Assembly: GCF_002843355.2 (NCBI RefSeq)
Contig: NZ_PJAI02000005.1
Span: 1-64,000 of the forward strand
Direction of reading: 5' to 3'
From: Colwellia echini
GTDB lineage: Bacteria > Pseudomonadota > Gammaproteobacteria > Enterobacterales > Alteromonadaceae
DNA length: 64,000 nt
Both the position numbers and the translations under genes were made by a program. Below, piece by piece: positions 1 through 8,240 of this stretch. Under the pieces are notes generated by a model. It saw only the letters and a list, made by a program, of their open reading frames with translations, was not told the DNA's origin and ran no database searches. Each line of letters starts with the position of its first letter. Within the stretch, counting starts at the first letter, position 1.

Positions 1-423
1 CAGCGAGAATTAAAAGGTTTAAAAGCAAGGCATTGATTGAAGAGAATGGTTATTCCCTTGTCAAAATCAATAACGCAGCTTGTAAACCTTTTAAAATCGC
101 CCTCTGGGAGCTATCTCGATACCCACTAACATCGTTAAATTTATTTGATTTAGAATGACTAAACCGAAACAAATTTGCCTTGTTAATGAGTATCGAATAT
201 AGCTCTGAGTTGAGAAGAAACTTAATCAAATTGGTATTATAGCAGTTCATTAATTAACTTGTCATTAGCGTTAACGATAACTGCAATGTTTTAGTCTGCT
301 ACGATTAGACAATAGAGTCATCACGGGTATATATGTATCCTTAAAAAATTACTGCTAAACAGTCATAGATAAAATCTGATAACATAGTTACTTCATTTAT
401 TAAGAACTTACATCAGGAATACT
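1..423. repeat. gene-free left end with palindromic intergenic element (copy A)
   Basis: I see no supportable gene here. Positions 1-112 form an imperfect palindromic element. The left arm (AATTAAAAGGTTTAAAAGC, about 8-26) is nearly repeated in reverse complement by the right arm (GCTTGTAAACCTTTTAAAAT, about 79-98). The centre is GAATGGTTATTC (44-55). The same architecture recurs at about 49900-50105. Short open frames run through it on both strands, but none resembles a protein I know. Positions 113-423 are AT-rich, hold no recognisable gene and carry the presumed promoter of yffB. Confidence 0.5.
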
Positions 424-774
424 ATGATCACCTTATACGGTATAAATAACTGCGACACAGTAAAGAAGTCAACTAAATGGCTTGAAGCAAATAACATAGC
501 ATTTGAACTTTATGACTTTAAAAAGCAACCCTTAACTACTGAGTTATTAACAAGCTTTGTTGAATTAAGTGATTGGTCTTTATTGTTAAACAAACGCAGT
601 ACAACTTTCCGTAATTTACCTGAAGAGATAAAAAATAATCTTACCGACGAAGTTATGTTCGCCGCCGTACTTGAACAGCCTCCCCTGTTAAAAAGACCAT
701 TATTACCATTAAATGGTGAGCTAAACTTAGGTTTTAAACCTGAACAATATCAAGCTATATTCACAGCAAAGTAA
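424..774 (+). CDS. yffB: ArsC/Spx-like thioredoxin-fold protein YffB
   Basis: A 116-residue ArsC-family protein. The N-terminal beta-alpha unit carries CDTVKK (Cys10), the single-Cys form of the ArsC/Spx active site, and the middle holds the conserved NKRSTTFR segment. The C-terminal KRPLLPLNGELNLGF matches the glutathione-facing region of ArsC relatives. No arsenate-specific function can be claimed. E. coli yffB also lies directly upstream of dapE, which supports the assignment. The gap to dapE is 62 bp, so the two are probably co-transcribed. The exact role of YffB is unknown, with a thiol or glutathione-linked function suspected. Confidence 0.85.
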   Translation: MITLYGINNCDTVKKSTKWLEANNIAFELYDFKKQPLTTELLTSFVELSDWSLLLNKRSTTFRNLPEEIKNNLTDEVMFAAVLEQPPLLKRPLLPLNGELNLGFKPEQYQAIFTAK

Positions 775-836
775 TTAATCTATAAATTATATTCAACGAT
801 ATGTCATAAAACGCCCATTTAAAAAAGGTAATCATT

Positions 837-2063
837 GTGAGTCAAGTAGTGCCAAACGAGCAAAGCCCTGTTATTGAACTGGCAATAGATCTTCTGTCTA
901 GAGCTTCCGTGACCCCTGAAGATGCAGGCTGTCAAAAGTTAATAGCAGAACGTTTATCTGCTGTTGGTTTTACCAACGAAAGTATGGTTTTTGCTGATAC
1001 CACTAACCTTTGGTCTCGTCGTGATACTAATATTACTATCGAAGATCAAGCTAAAACGCCAAATACTCCAAGTAACAACAGTAATGATATTGTCTTTTGT
1101 TTTGCAGGTCATACCGATGTAGTGCCTGTTGGTAACCTTGATTTATGGAATACACCTCCATTTGAGCCAACGATTATCGACGGTATGCTATATGCTCGTG
1201 GCGCCGCTGACATGAAAGGTAGTTTAGCGGCGATGATAGTAGCGACTGAACGTTTTGTTGAAGATCATCCTGATCACCAAGGTTCAATAGCTTATCTGAT
1301 CACCAGTGACGAAGAAGGACCATTTATTAATGGCACCACCAAAGTTGTTGATACGTTAGAAGCTCGTAATGAAAAAATAACTTACTGTATAATTGGTGAG
1401 CCCTCAAGTACAAATAGCGTTGGCGATATTGTAAAAAATGGCCGTCGTGGCTCTATTTCTGCAACATTAACCGTAAAAGGTAAACAAGGTCATGTTGCCT
1501 ACCCTGAACATGTTAAAAATCCAATTCACTTAGCTATGCCGGCATTAATTGAGTTAAGCCAAGTTGAGTGGGATAAAGGTAATGATTATTTCCCAGCAAC
1601 AAGCTTTCAACTTTCTAATATAAACTCAGGTACTGGCGCAACTAATGTCGTCCCTGGTCATATTACCGCGTTATTTAATTTACGTTACAGTACTGAATTA
1701 ACCGACGAAATTATTGTTGAACGAGTTGAGGCAATTCTTAATAAGCACCAACTTGATTACGACATAGATTGGACTTTCAACGGTAAGCCGTTTATTACTG
1801 AGCATACCGGCGCTGAACATGGTTTTTTACACGCTGTAAGCCAAGCTATACTTACCGTAACAGGTAACGAAACTCAACTTTCAACCTCTGGTGGCACCTC
1901 TGATGGTCGTTTTATCGCACCAACAGGCGCGCAAGTGATTGAATTAGGGCCATGTAACGCCACAATACATCAAGTGAATGAGTCGGTTTCATGTGACGAT
2001 TTAGAAAAGCTAGTTGATATTTATTATCATTGTTTAGTTAATGTTTTGTGTTCACATAAATAG
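837..2063 (+). CDS. dapE: succinyl-diaminopimelate desuccinylase DapE
   Basis: DapE removes succinate from N-succinyl-LL-diaminopimelate in lysine and meso-DAP biosynthesis, using two zinc ions (M20 family). The expected metal and catalytic residues are visible: GHTDVVPVG (His), RGAADMKG (Asp), DEEGP (paired Glu), IGEPSS (Glu) and the late NATIHQVNE (His). The start is GTG with an AGG about 8 bases upstream. At 408 residues it is longer than the roughly 375 of E. coli. The extra length is mostly a Asn/Thr-rich insertion around residues 62-83, just before the first metal-binding strand. It follows yffB and precedes an M15 peptidase by 8 bp, which suggests a cell-wall-related operon. Confidence 0.97.
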   Translation: MSQVVPNEQSPVIELAIDLLSRASVTPEDAGCQKLIAERLSAVGFTNESMVFADTTNLWSRRDTNITIEDQAKTPNTPSNNSNDIVFCFAGHTDVVPVGNLDLWNTPPFEPTIIDGMLYARGAADMKGSLAAMIVATERFVEDHPDHQGSIAYLITSDEEGPFINGTTKVVDTLEARNEKITYCIIGEPSSTNSVGDIVKNGRRGSISATLTVKGKQGHVAYPEHVKNPIHLAMPALIELSQVEWDKGNDYFPATSFQLSNINSGTGATNVVPGHITALFNLRYSTELTDEIIVERVEAILNKHQLDYDIDWTFNGKPFITEHTGAEHGFLHAVSQAILTVTGNETQLSTSGGTSDGRFIAPTGAQVIELGPCNATIHQVNESVSCDDLEKLVDIYYHCLVNVLCSHK

Positions 2064-2071
2064 AGTTAACT

Positions 2072-2833
2072 ATGAAAACTAATACAACTAATACAACTAA
2101 TACAACTAATACAGATCATACAAGTAAAAATATAGCTCAAGTTTCCTTTGACCAATTACTCGGAAAAACAGAGCAACATCTTTGTCATTTATATGACAAT
2201 GTATTTATTCATCAAGGAATGAAAAAAGATTTTGAGTCTCTTGTCGCTTCAGCACGGCTTGATGGTATTGAAATAAAAGTGGCGAGTGGCTTTCGCTCTT
2301 TCGATAGACAACTGTTGATTTGGAATAATAAATTCTCTGGTAAAACATCAATTAAAAATGCAGCCGGTGATATTATTAATCCTGAATTATTAACCCCACT
2401 TGAATTAATACATAGCATTTTGTTGTATTCTGCCCTGCCTGGTGCCAGCCGACATCATTGGGGGTGTGACATTGATGTATATGCGCCTAATTTATTAGCT
2501 GATGGTTACCAATTACAACTTGAACCATGGGAATACAATGAACATGGTCCATTAGTAAAGTTGTCAATTTGGCTTAATAAGCATGCTCATAAATTTGGTT
2601 TCTACTTTCCTTACGCGATATTTAAAGGCGGTGTTGCTCATGAACCTTGGCATTTGTCTTATTTGCCATTAGCGACACAATATCAACATAGTTTTGACTT
2701 GGAACAATTAAGTAAAACATTAATGACCAGTGTATTGTTAGGAAAGGAAGTTATTATTAATAACCTAGACGATATCGCCAAACGCTATATTAACAATGTA
2801 TGCTCTGCGCCAAGTAATGTTATCATTGAATAG
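2072..2833 (+). CDS. M15 family (VanY-like) D-Ala-D-Ala carboxypeptidase
   Basis: A 253-residue M15-type peptidase expected to trim D-alanine from peptidoglycan stem peptides. Zinc-site motifs are present: SRHHWGCDID (first His and Asp of the SxHxxGxAxD motif, with Trp-Gly-Cys variation) and HEPWHLSYL (Glu and His of the ExWH motif). No clear signal peptide precedes the domain. Instead the N-terminus is an Asn/Thr repeat coded by four near-identical 9-base units (2081-2116). No good ribosome site precedes the ATG 8 bp after dapE, so translation is probably coupled to dapE. The substrate is inferred from the family, and pairing with dapE fits DAP/peptidoglycan metabolism. Confidence 0.85.
   Translation: MKTNTTNTTNTTNTDHTSKNIAQVSFDQLLGKTEQHLCHLYDNVFIHQGMKKDFESLVASARLDGIEIKVASGFRSFDRQLLIWNNKFSGKTSIKNAAGDIINPELLTPLELIHSILLYSALPGASRHHWGCDIDVYAPNLLADGYQLQLEPWEYNEHGPLVKLSIWLNKHAHKFGFYFPYAIFKGGVAHEPWHLSYLPLATQYQHSFDLEQLSKTLMTSVLLGKEVIINNLDDIAKRYINNVCSAPSNVIIE
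2081..2116 (+). repeat. 9-bp tandem repeat inside M15 peptidase gene
   Basis: Three exact copies of AATACAACT followed by a degenerate fourth (AATACAGAT) encode Asn-Thr-Thr steps at the N-terminus of the peptidase. Unit length is a multiple of three, so copy-number change would lengthen or shorten the protein without frameshift. Confidence 0.9.
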
Positions 2834-2876
2834 TAAATACTCATTACGACTACCGAAATAAATAACAGGATTTCAA

Positions 2877-3068
2877 ATGGATAACTGGTTAGCTATTTTT
2901 ATGATTGTGATAACTATCGTTATCATTATTGGTAACTTAAGTACCTTTCAAAAAAGCTCAAAACATAAAATGCGAAAAAAAAGTTTAAATGAATTAGAAG
3001 AAACCTTACCAAGAAGTAATAAAACCGATCATAAAATGCCGTCAATAAACAAAAACAAACAAAAATAA
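2877..3068 (+). CDS. small single-pass membrane protein (DUF2897-like)
   Basis: A 63-residue protein with one hydrophobic N-terminal segment (residues 4-24, WLAIFMIVITIVIIIGNLS) and a basic, Lys-rich cytoplasmic tail. Size and layout resemble the DUF2897 family of Vibrio and Shewanella relatives, which has no known function. An AGG sits upstream of the ATG. It follows the M15 peptidase by 43 bp and is followed by a strong bidirectional terminator, so it is probably the last gene of the yffB-dapE unit. Assignment to DUF2897 is from memory of family appearance. Confidence 0.7.
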   Translation: MDNWLAIFMIVITIVIIIGNLSTFQKSSKHKMRKKSLNELEETLPRSNKTDHKMPSINKNKQK

Positions 3069-3156
3069 ACATCAGTAAACACTTGTTTTTTTAAAGTTAA
3101 ATGACGTTACCATCATGCAAGGTTAGCCATTCTACCGTTCTATTTCAGTACATTCC

Positions 3157-3175
3157 TTATCTCGAACTCAGGTTA
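3157..3175. repeat. solo 19-bp MITE-type terminal repeat
   Basis: TTATCTCGAACTCAGGTTA matches the right-end terminal repeat of the MITE-like elements at 19715-19870 and 43719-43925. No partner left end was found nearby, so this is a solo end or remnant. Confidence 0.55.
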
Positions 3176-3203
3176 TTGTGGGACTATAAACGTTACAAAT
3201 TTC

Positions 3204-3243
3204 AGACATAAAAAAACTCCAATACTGGAGTTTTTTTATGTCT
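3204..3243. terminator. bidirectional rho-independent terminator
   Basis: A perfect 18-bp stem with a 4-base loop; the left arm begins AGACATAAAAAAACTCC. The A tract on one arm and T tract on the other allow it to work in both directions. It ends the upstream (+) operon and can back up bamC on the other strand. Confidence 0.9.
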
Positions 3244-3270
3244 TTTAACAAGACTCTTTCACTAAAACTA

Positions 3271-3329
3271 CACTTGGCTATTTATGAATAGCTAATTTAT
3301 AAATAGCCTATTCATAAATTAGCCAAGTG
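3271..3329. terminator. long inverted repeat just downstream of bamC
   Basis: Arms CACTTGGCTATTTATGAATAG (3271-3291) and its reverse complement with one inserted base (3308-3329) flank a 16-base loop that itself repeats part of the stem. It lies 17 bp beyond the bamC stop and would form a very stable hairpin at the 3' end of that mRNA. There is no immediate T run, so it may protect RNA rather than terminate, with the terminator at 3204-3243 completing the job. Confidence 0.6.
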
Positions 3330-3346
3330 TCAGTTATTACACCTTG

Positions 3347-4516
3347 TTAGAAGATCTCTCTAAACGATAACGATGGTTCTACAACAGGGAACACTCGTTC
3401 TAATGTTTCTGAGGTCAACGGCGTACCATCTTCCTTGTAAATAGTAACAGCGGTTTTGTGTTCAACATCATCAAGAGGTGACAATACAAATTGGTACTGT
3501 ACTTCATCTACTTCAATTACAGAAACACCATCACCCCAAATAGTATCCCAAATACTGGTATCTGGTTTAACAAAATCGACATAGTAAATTTTATTTTCTT
3601 CATTAAGATCTGTAATAGTAAAACCATGTTTTTCAAAGAACAACGGCATACTATTCCATAAATCATCAATGCCAAGTTCAACAATATAAGCTGGTTCACC
3701 CGCAGCATTTTCACCTAATTTAACTAGTTTCTGGTTAGCGCGTGCTAATCTATCTTTGTGCTGCTGAATACGATATTCATAATCAACTGAAGCAATTAAT
3801 TCATTTAACATCGCTTTTTCGGCGCGTTGCTTATCAATAGGATCCATGGTTTTACTGCCACCATCTTCATCCGTTTGTAAGAACTCAACCACAGAAACTC
3901 GTAACGATACACTGCGGCCATGAGCTTTGGCTAAAATTTGAAAGCGATAACGAACACTTTTAGCTAAAACGATATCGGTAAAAATCCAACCTTCTTCAAC
4001 TTCATTGTGATACCAATTAGATTCAATAATTGCGGTTTTGATACCGTCACGTTGAATACTAGTTTCTTTTAAGCTAGTTGAACCTTCAATGACTTTACCT
4101 AGAGTAACTTCCTGATCTTCGTCAACAAAATTATAACCAACACCATCTGCAGCAAGTTTCCTTTCAACAACTTTTTCAATTAAAGTCATTAAATCTTGAT
4201 CTTCTAATACTTTATCAAACCAGACAATAGCAATACCTGATTCGTCTACCACACGTGACGAGCTGGCAACTGGCATAACAAGCGACGGAGCTCTAATATC
4301 TACTTTTTCGCCAATTGGGCCTGCATGGTTTACTTTATTGGTAATGTAATATTCTTTTGACTGCTTAGGCTTATCTAAATCAGCGGGGATCACTATACCT
4401 TTAGCTTCTTTCTCATCTTGATAATCAAAACTTCCAAGCGCTTGCTTATTATTAATAGCACCGCATGATGTTAGTGATAGTGCTAACAGTGATAAATAAA
4501 ATACTTTACAACTCAT
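3347..4516 (-). CDS. bamC: outer membrane assembly lipoprotein BamC
   Basis: BamC is a lipoprotein of the BAM complex, which inserts beta-barrel proteins into the outer membrane. The 389-residue product has a lipoprotein signal (hydrophobic stretch then LTSC at residues 15-18) and an unstructured N-terminal region of the kind that binds BamD. Two helix-grip domains follow (about residues 95-210 and 260-370). In E. coli bamC lies directly behind dapA. Here no dapA is present in the 308 bp upstream, so the gene seems to be transcribed alone. Two inverted repeats follow the stop. Confidence 0.9.
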   Translation of the reverse strand: MSCKVFYLSLLALSLTSCGAINNKQALGSFDYQDEKEAKGIVIPADLDKPKQSKEYYITNKVNHAGPIGEKVDIRAPSLVMPVASSSRVVDESGIAIVWFDKVLEDQDLMTLIEKVVERKLAADGVGYNFVDEDQEVTLGKVIEGSTSLKETSIQRDGIKTAIIESNWYHNEVEEGWIFTDIVLAKSVRYRFQILAKAHGRSVSLRVSVVEFLQTDEDGGSKTMDPIDKQRAEKAMLNELIASVDYEYRIQQHKDRLARANQKLVKLGENAAGEPAYIVELGIDDLWNSMPLFFEKHGFTITDLNEENKIYYVDFVKPDTSIWDTIWGDGVSVIEVDEVQYQFVLSPLDDVEHKTAVTIYKEDGTPLTSETLERVFPVVEPSLSFREIF

Positions 4517-4839
4517 TAAAACTCCTGTGGTTTAGGTTGTCCACACGCAATATAGACGATAAATATCATCTAAAATATACTTCGACAACAACCTACTAAG
4601 TCCACTAAAAATACTCTGATAAAAACAAGGCTATATAATGCGCCCCATGGTACTTCGCTGATTTTACAAACACAAGTTATATGACCACAAAAATGCAAGA
4701 TGATTCCAACTTTAATTATGATAAGTTACAATGTAACTAGCTTGACTCCTAATCCACGCATTTGTTCGTCAAAACTTACACCGCTAAGTTCTTAGGTTAG
4801 TCAAATTTATGCTTTCTATAAAATATGAGTGAATTTACC
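4517..4839. other. intergenic region between divergent bamC and bcp
   Basis: This gap is where dapA and gcvR would be expected from E. coli gene order, but neither is present. A TATAAT followed by a GC-rich stretch lies near 4636-4641 on the + strand. A 19-codon open frame at 4681-4740 begins ATGACCACAAAAATG but has no convincing ribosome site and resembles nothing known to me. Confidence 0.5.
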
Positions 4840-5316
4840 ATGAATACATTAAACGTCGGTGATGTAGCACCACTATTTACCCTAGCCAATGAAAACAATG
4901 AATCTGTATCACTCGCTGATTATATTGGTAAACAACAAGTACTGGTTTACTTCTACCCTAAAGCAATGACCCCTGGTTGTACCGTGCAAGCGCAAGGTTT
5001 ACGCGATATTAAAGCTGAACTTGAAGCCTTAAATACGGTTGTATTTGGGATTAGCCCTGATGAAGTTAAACGTTTGACAAAGTTTTGTGAGCGCGACGCG
5101 TTAAACTTTTCATTATTGTCTGATGTAGACCATCAAGTTGCCGATGCCTTTGGCGTTTGGGGCTTGAAGAAATTTATGGGCCGAGAATACGATGGAATAC
5201 ATCGTTTAAGCTTTTTAATTGGTTTAGATGGTAAAATTAGCCATGTTTTTAATAAGTTTAAAACCAAAGATCATCATGAAGTTGTATTAGCCATACTAAA
5301 TGAATTACAGCAATAA
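4840..5316 (+). CDS. bcp: thiol peroxidase Bcp/PrxQ, alpha-3 resolving-Cys type
   Basis: A thioredoxin-dependent peroxiredoxin that reduces hydrogen peroxide and organic peroxides. From the ATG at 4840 the protein is 158 residues and aligns with E. coli Bcp from its first residue. An ATG at 4825 is also possible, but GAGTG lies before 4840. The peroxidatic Cys47 is in PGCTVQ. The resolving Cys of E. coli Bcp five residues later is replaced by Gln52. A different Cys at position 83 (KFCERD) matches the spacing I recall for Xylella PrxQ (Cys47/Cys83), so this is probably an atypical 2-Cys enzyme with its resolving Cys in helix 3. A strong terminator follows at 5345. Confidence 0.92.
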   Translation: MNTLNVGDVAPLFTLANENNESVSLADYIGKQQVLVYFYPKAMTPGCTVQAQGLRDIKAELEALNTVVFGISPDEVKRLTKFCERDALNFSLLSDVDHQVADAFGVWGLKKFMGREYDGIHRLSFLIGLDGKISHVFNKFKTKDHHEVVLAILNELQQ

Positions 5317-5344
5317 ATTCATTTCAAGACATTTAGTAATACTG

Positions 5345-5383
5345 AAAAGCCCAAGTAATATAAATATCACTTGGGCTTTTTTA
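5345..5383 (+). terminator. rho-independent terminator of bcp
   Basis: AAAAGCCCAAGT pairs with ACTTGGGCTTTT around a 12-base loop and is followed by T residues. It lies 29 bp after the bcp stop. Confidence 0.88.
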
Positions 5384-5453
5384 TCTAGCCGTGTCTTATC
5401 TTAAATTAGCTTAGAATTCGTCTAGAGCTGAAATTTAGTAGTGAAACCATGAT

Positions 5454-5924
5454 TTACACCTTACTCGTCCGTTTACTCAAATATGCTTCATAATCTGGAA
5501 TTTCAATCATACTGTCTTGAGTCATTAACGCAGAGTTCATTAAAAAGTTTGCGCTCGATTTATTGGTAGCAACTGGAATGTTCCATACCGCAGCCAGTCT
5601 CAATAAAGCTTTAACATCTGGATCATGGGGCACCGCATCTAAAGGATCCCAAAAGAAAATCAACACATCAATTTTACCCTCACAAATAAGTGCGCCAAGT
5701 TGTTGGTCGCCCCCCATGGGCCCTGAAAGTAAACATTTAACAGGTAAACCTATAGCTGAGCTTAACAATGTTCCTGTAGTGCCTGTCGCGAATAAACGAT
5801 GAGGTTTTAAATCTTCGATACGTTTACTAGCCCAATCAATTAAATCGGCTTTTTTATGATCATGTGCAACCAATGCCATGCGTTTACTCGCCGGTATTAG
5901 TCTTTTAGTGTACGTTATGTCCAT
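5454..5924 (-). CDS. mgsA: methylglyoxal synthase MgsA
   Basis: Converts dihydroxyacetone phosphate to methylglyoxal and phosphate, a bypass that relieves sugar-phosphate stress. The 156-residue length is typical. Family motifs are clear: ALVAHDHKK near the N-terminus, the phosphate-binding [16 protein letters not shown] containing the catalytic Asp, and [17 protein letters not shown] with a second conserved Asp and His. AAGGA precedes the ATG. The stop of the upstream gene is 15 bp away, so mgsA is probably co-transcribed with the AI-2E/PerM gene on the same strand. Confidence 0.97.
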   Translation of the reverse strand: MDITYTKRLIPASKRMALVAHDHKKADLIDWASKRIEDLKPHRLFATGTTGTLLSSAIGLPVKCLLSGPMGGDQQLGALICEGKIDVLIFFWDPLDAVPHDPDVKALLRLAAVWNIPVATNKSSANFLMNSALMTQDSMIEIPDYEAYLSKRTSKV

Positions 5925-5939
5925 TTACTATCCTTATAT

Positions 5940-7049
5940 TTATTTTTCTTCCACAACGCCTGGCGTAGTTTCACTAATAAGTTTTTGATCAGGCTCGATT
6001 TCAGGAATTGATGGCCAAGCATTAATAACGGCCTTAACAAGCGTAGCTAACGGGATAGCAAAAAATACTCCCCAAAATCCCCAAAGACCACCAAAAAATA
6101 TTACCGCAATGATAATGGTAACAGGGTGCAAGTTAACAGCTTCAGAAAACAATAAAGGAACAATAACATTACCATCAATCGCTTGAATAATTCCATAAGC
6201 AAGCATTACGTAACCAAATTCACTACTAAAACCAAATTGAAATAATGCCACTAACATTACAGGAAAGGTCACTACGGTAGCGCCAACATAAGGCACCAAT
6301 ACTGACAGCCCAACTAAAACTCCAAGCAGTAAAGAATATTGTAAATCAAGTAACATAAAGGCAATGGTTGTTGCTGTTCCTACAATAATAATTTCAATAA
6401 TTTTTCCGCGAATATAATTTAGAATTTGTTGATTCATTTCAATACTGACTTTATTCGCCATACGGCGCTCTTTTGGTAAAAAGAAGGTAATACTACCGAT
6501 AAGTTCAGACTTATCTTTCAAGAAGAAAAACACCATTAGTGGTACAAGAATCAAATAAATGAGTAAGGCGACAATATCAGAAATAGCATTGAGTGAGCCT
6601 TTTAGTCCTAATTGCCCCCATTGCAAAAAGTTATTTTTAATCATCGCGATTATGCTTTTTATTTGTTCCACATCAACCAGATCAGGGTATTTCTCAGGCA
6701 AGGTCATTAAAAATCCTTGAGACAAGGTGAGCATGTGCGGAATTTCTTGCAGTAAATTGCTACTTTGTTTCCAAATAAGCGGCAGTAGGACAAAAGCTGC
6801 TAATAACGCAAAACCTACAAAGGTGCTAACGACAATAACCGTTGCCAAGGTGCGCGACATAGCATTATGCACTAACTTATTTACCGGTAGATCTAATAAA
6901 AAGGCTAATACGATTGCAACAAATACCGGCATCAGTAAATTACTAAAAAAAGTTATAAACAAAGCGATACTAATTAAAATAACAACCAGGGATACGGCAT
7001 GGGGATCTGAAAATTTACGTTTGTACCATTCACTAAATAATTTATACAT
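5940..7049 (-). CDS. AI-2E family (PerM-like) inner membrane transporter
   Basis: A 369-residue integral membrane protein with about eight hydrophobic helices and the AI-2E/PerM family pattern. A paired N-terminal hairpin (residues 20-50 and 60-80) comes first, then a long soluble stretch (about 85-150) and a C-terminal core with LVGLSVLVPYVG and GGLWGFWGVFFAIPLATLVKA. Substrates of the family vary (autoinducer-2, Na+/H+, unknown), so none is assigned. In E. coli, perM sits beside bepA and the same neighbourhood holds here. It lies between a TusA-like gene and mgsA on the minus strand. Confidence 0.85.
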   Translation of the reverse strand: MYKLFSEWYKRKFSDPHAVSLVVILISIALFITFFSNLLMPVFVAIVLAFLLDLPVNKLVHNAMSRTLATVIVVSTFVGFALLAAFVLLPLIWKQSSNLLQEIPHMLTLSQGFLMTLPEKYPDLVDVEQIKSIIAMIKNNFLQWGQLGLKGSLNAISDIVALLIYLILVPLMVFFFLKDKSELIGSITFFLPKERRMANKVSIEMNQQILNYIRGKIIEIIIVGTATTIAFMLLDLQYSLLLGVLVGLSVLVPYVGATVVTFPVMLVALFQFGFSSEFGYVMLAYGIIQAIDGNVIVPLLFSEAVNLHPVTIIIAVIFFGGLWGFWGVFFAIPLATLVKAVINAWPSIPEIEPDQKLISETTPGVVEEK

Positions 7050-7080
7050 AACAACCTATTTAACCTTATTGGCAATATAC

Positions 7081-7335
7081 TTATATTTTAATACTAATTT
7101 CGACCAAATCATTATCAATATTTTTTTGTTGATAACGAAAGCCTTGTTTATTTAATAACTTGGGGATATCGGTTAATGAGCCTGTGTCATTTATAATTAT
7201 CAAGCACACATCACCTTTGTTCATTTTTTTTAGTAATAAACGTAGGTTAATCAAAGGGATTGGGCATTTTTCACCGCTTCCATCATATTTATAAATCATA
7301 TAACATCTATTATTTAAAACAGCTATTTCAAACAT
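7081..7335 (-). CDS. TusA-like sulfurtransferase
   Basis: An 84-residue protein of the TusA/SirA/YedF fold, which moves persulfide sulfur or serves redox roles. The CPIPLI motif holds the family's single active Cys (CPxP), followed by the amphipathic helix LINLRLLLKKM. The body from residue 13 (MIYKYDGSGEKCP) matches the usual family start. The ATG at 7299 is therefore as plausible as the upstream ATG at 7335, and ribosome sites are weak for both. It is 31 bp upstream of the PerM-like gene. Confidence 0.8.
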   Translation of the reverse strand: MFEIAVLNNRCYMIYKYDGSGEKCPIPLINLRLLLKKMNKGDVCLIIINDTGSLTDIPKLLNKQGFRYQQKNIDNDLVEISIKI

Positions 7336-7552
7336 AGCTTTAGTTTAATTCTCAAATTTGCGACAATTAATAATTTAGGTAAACGATTGCCAGAGCAATG
7401 TGACTGTTTGTACCAAGGTAAGTTATCATAACTTACCTCTATAACTGTTAACATGCAAAGTGTTTACCTGTGCATTTAATACAATGCAGCTTAGAGTTGT
7501 CTTTATCAACTATGGCTATGCAGAACAACTACTCCTCAGGAATTTTAATTAC

Positions 7553-8164
7553 ATGAGTTCATTAAGCGCTAACGCAAGCTTAAAAGAAATAAATGCTTAC
7601 AAAAAGCAATTAAATTGGGGCGAAGTATCTGCAATTTATCAACTATTTTCTTCATCGCTGAGTGATTTAGATGGCATACTTACTCATGGTTTTGATAGTG
7701 CCTACAAACAGGTATTAAACCCAAACTCGTGGAATTTAGCTTTATTAGGTAAAACTATAAAAACCAGTGGTAAGTTTACCATGCAATATAAACCACAAAT
7801 AAGTTTGCGCCATGAGTTTAATGACATGGGTTATGAATTACATTGTTACCCAGTTGTCGATGGTGAAATTATCACCCAAGCAATGAGTAATAACGAGAAG
7901 TGCCCTTTTATGCAATGGATACCCGAGAAGATGCAAATGCTTTTTCGACTTAATAGTTTTGTCGCGTTTGCTATTTATTGTTTTCAAAGTGGTGATGAAG
8001 CGGATAAAGCACTATTAAGATTTGCCCACTTAAAGGTTGTTTCTTTAATTGCAAAATTAAACGAATCTTTTCAAATTGATGTGGTCAAAGGCTATAGTAT
8101 TGCTGAATTTTATCAAGAAATAGCTAAACGAAATGGCGATATACTTATCCAAACCCCAAATTAA
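7553..8164 (+). CDS. conserved hypothetical cytosolic protein
   Basis: I do not recognise this protein. From the ATG at 7553 (AGG 12 bases upstream) it has 203 residues. The frame is open back to 7460, but the upstream part has no ribosome site. The sequence is soluble, mixed alpha/beta, with no signal peptide or membrane segment. Visible features are a Trp/Gly-rich stretch (NPNSWNLALLG), a central FNDMGYELHCYPVVDGE beta region, one CPFMQW cysteine and a long C-terminal helix. It stands between the PerM/TusA genes (divergent) and bepA. Confidence 0.65.
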   Translation: MSSLSANASLKEINAYKKQLNWGEVSAIYQLFSSSLSDLDGILTHGFDSAYKQVLNPNSWNLALLGKTIKTSGKFTMQYKPQISLRHEFNDMGYELHCYPVVDGEIITQAMSNNEKCPFMQWIPEKMQMLFRLNSFVAFAIYCFQSGDEADKALLRFAHLKVVSLIAKLNESFQIDVVKGYSIAEFYQEIAKRNGDILIQTPN

Positions 8165-8240
8165 GCCAAAAAAAATTAACCCGTAATTTTCACGTTCAGT
8201 TATTTAATCTCCGAACTTACTCCGAATTTAGGAAGTCATA

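Noticed and set aside
50-250. Open frame on the minus strand (66 codons) at the window start
   Set aside because: Half of it runs through the palindromic element, with no ribosome site and no recognisable protein family.
4681-4740. 19-codon ORF before bcp as a possible small protein or gcvR/dapA remnant
   Set aside because: No ribosome site and no resemblance to GcvR or DapA; frames this short occur by chance in AT-rich DNA.
6727-7155. 142-codon plus-strand ORF over the PerM-like gene
   Set aside because: Antisense shadow of a well-supported membrane protein gene; low-complexity sequence.
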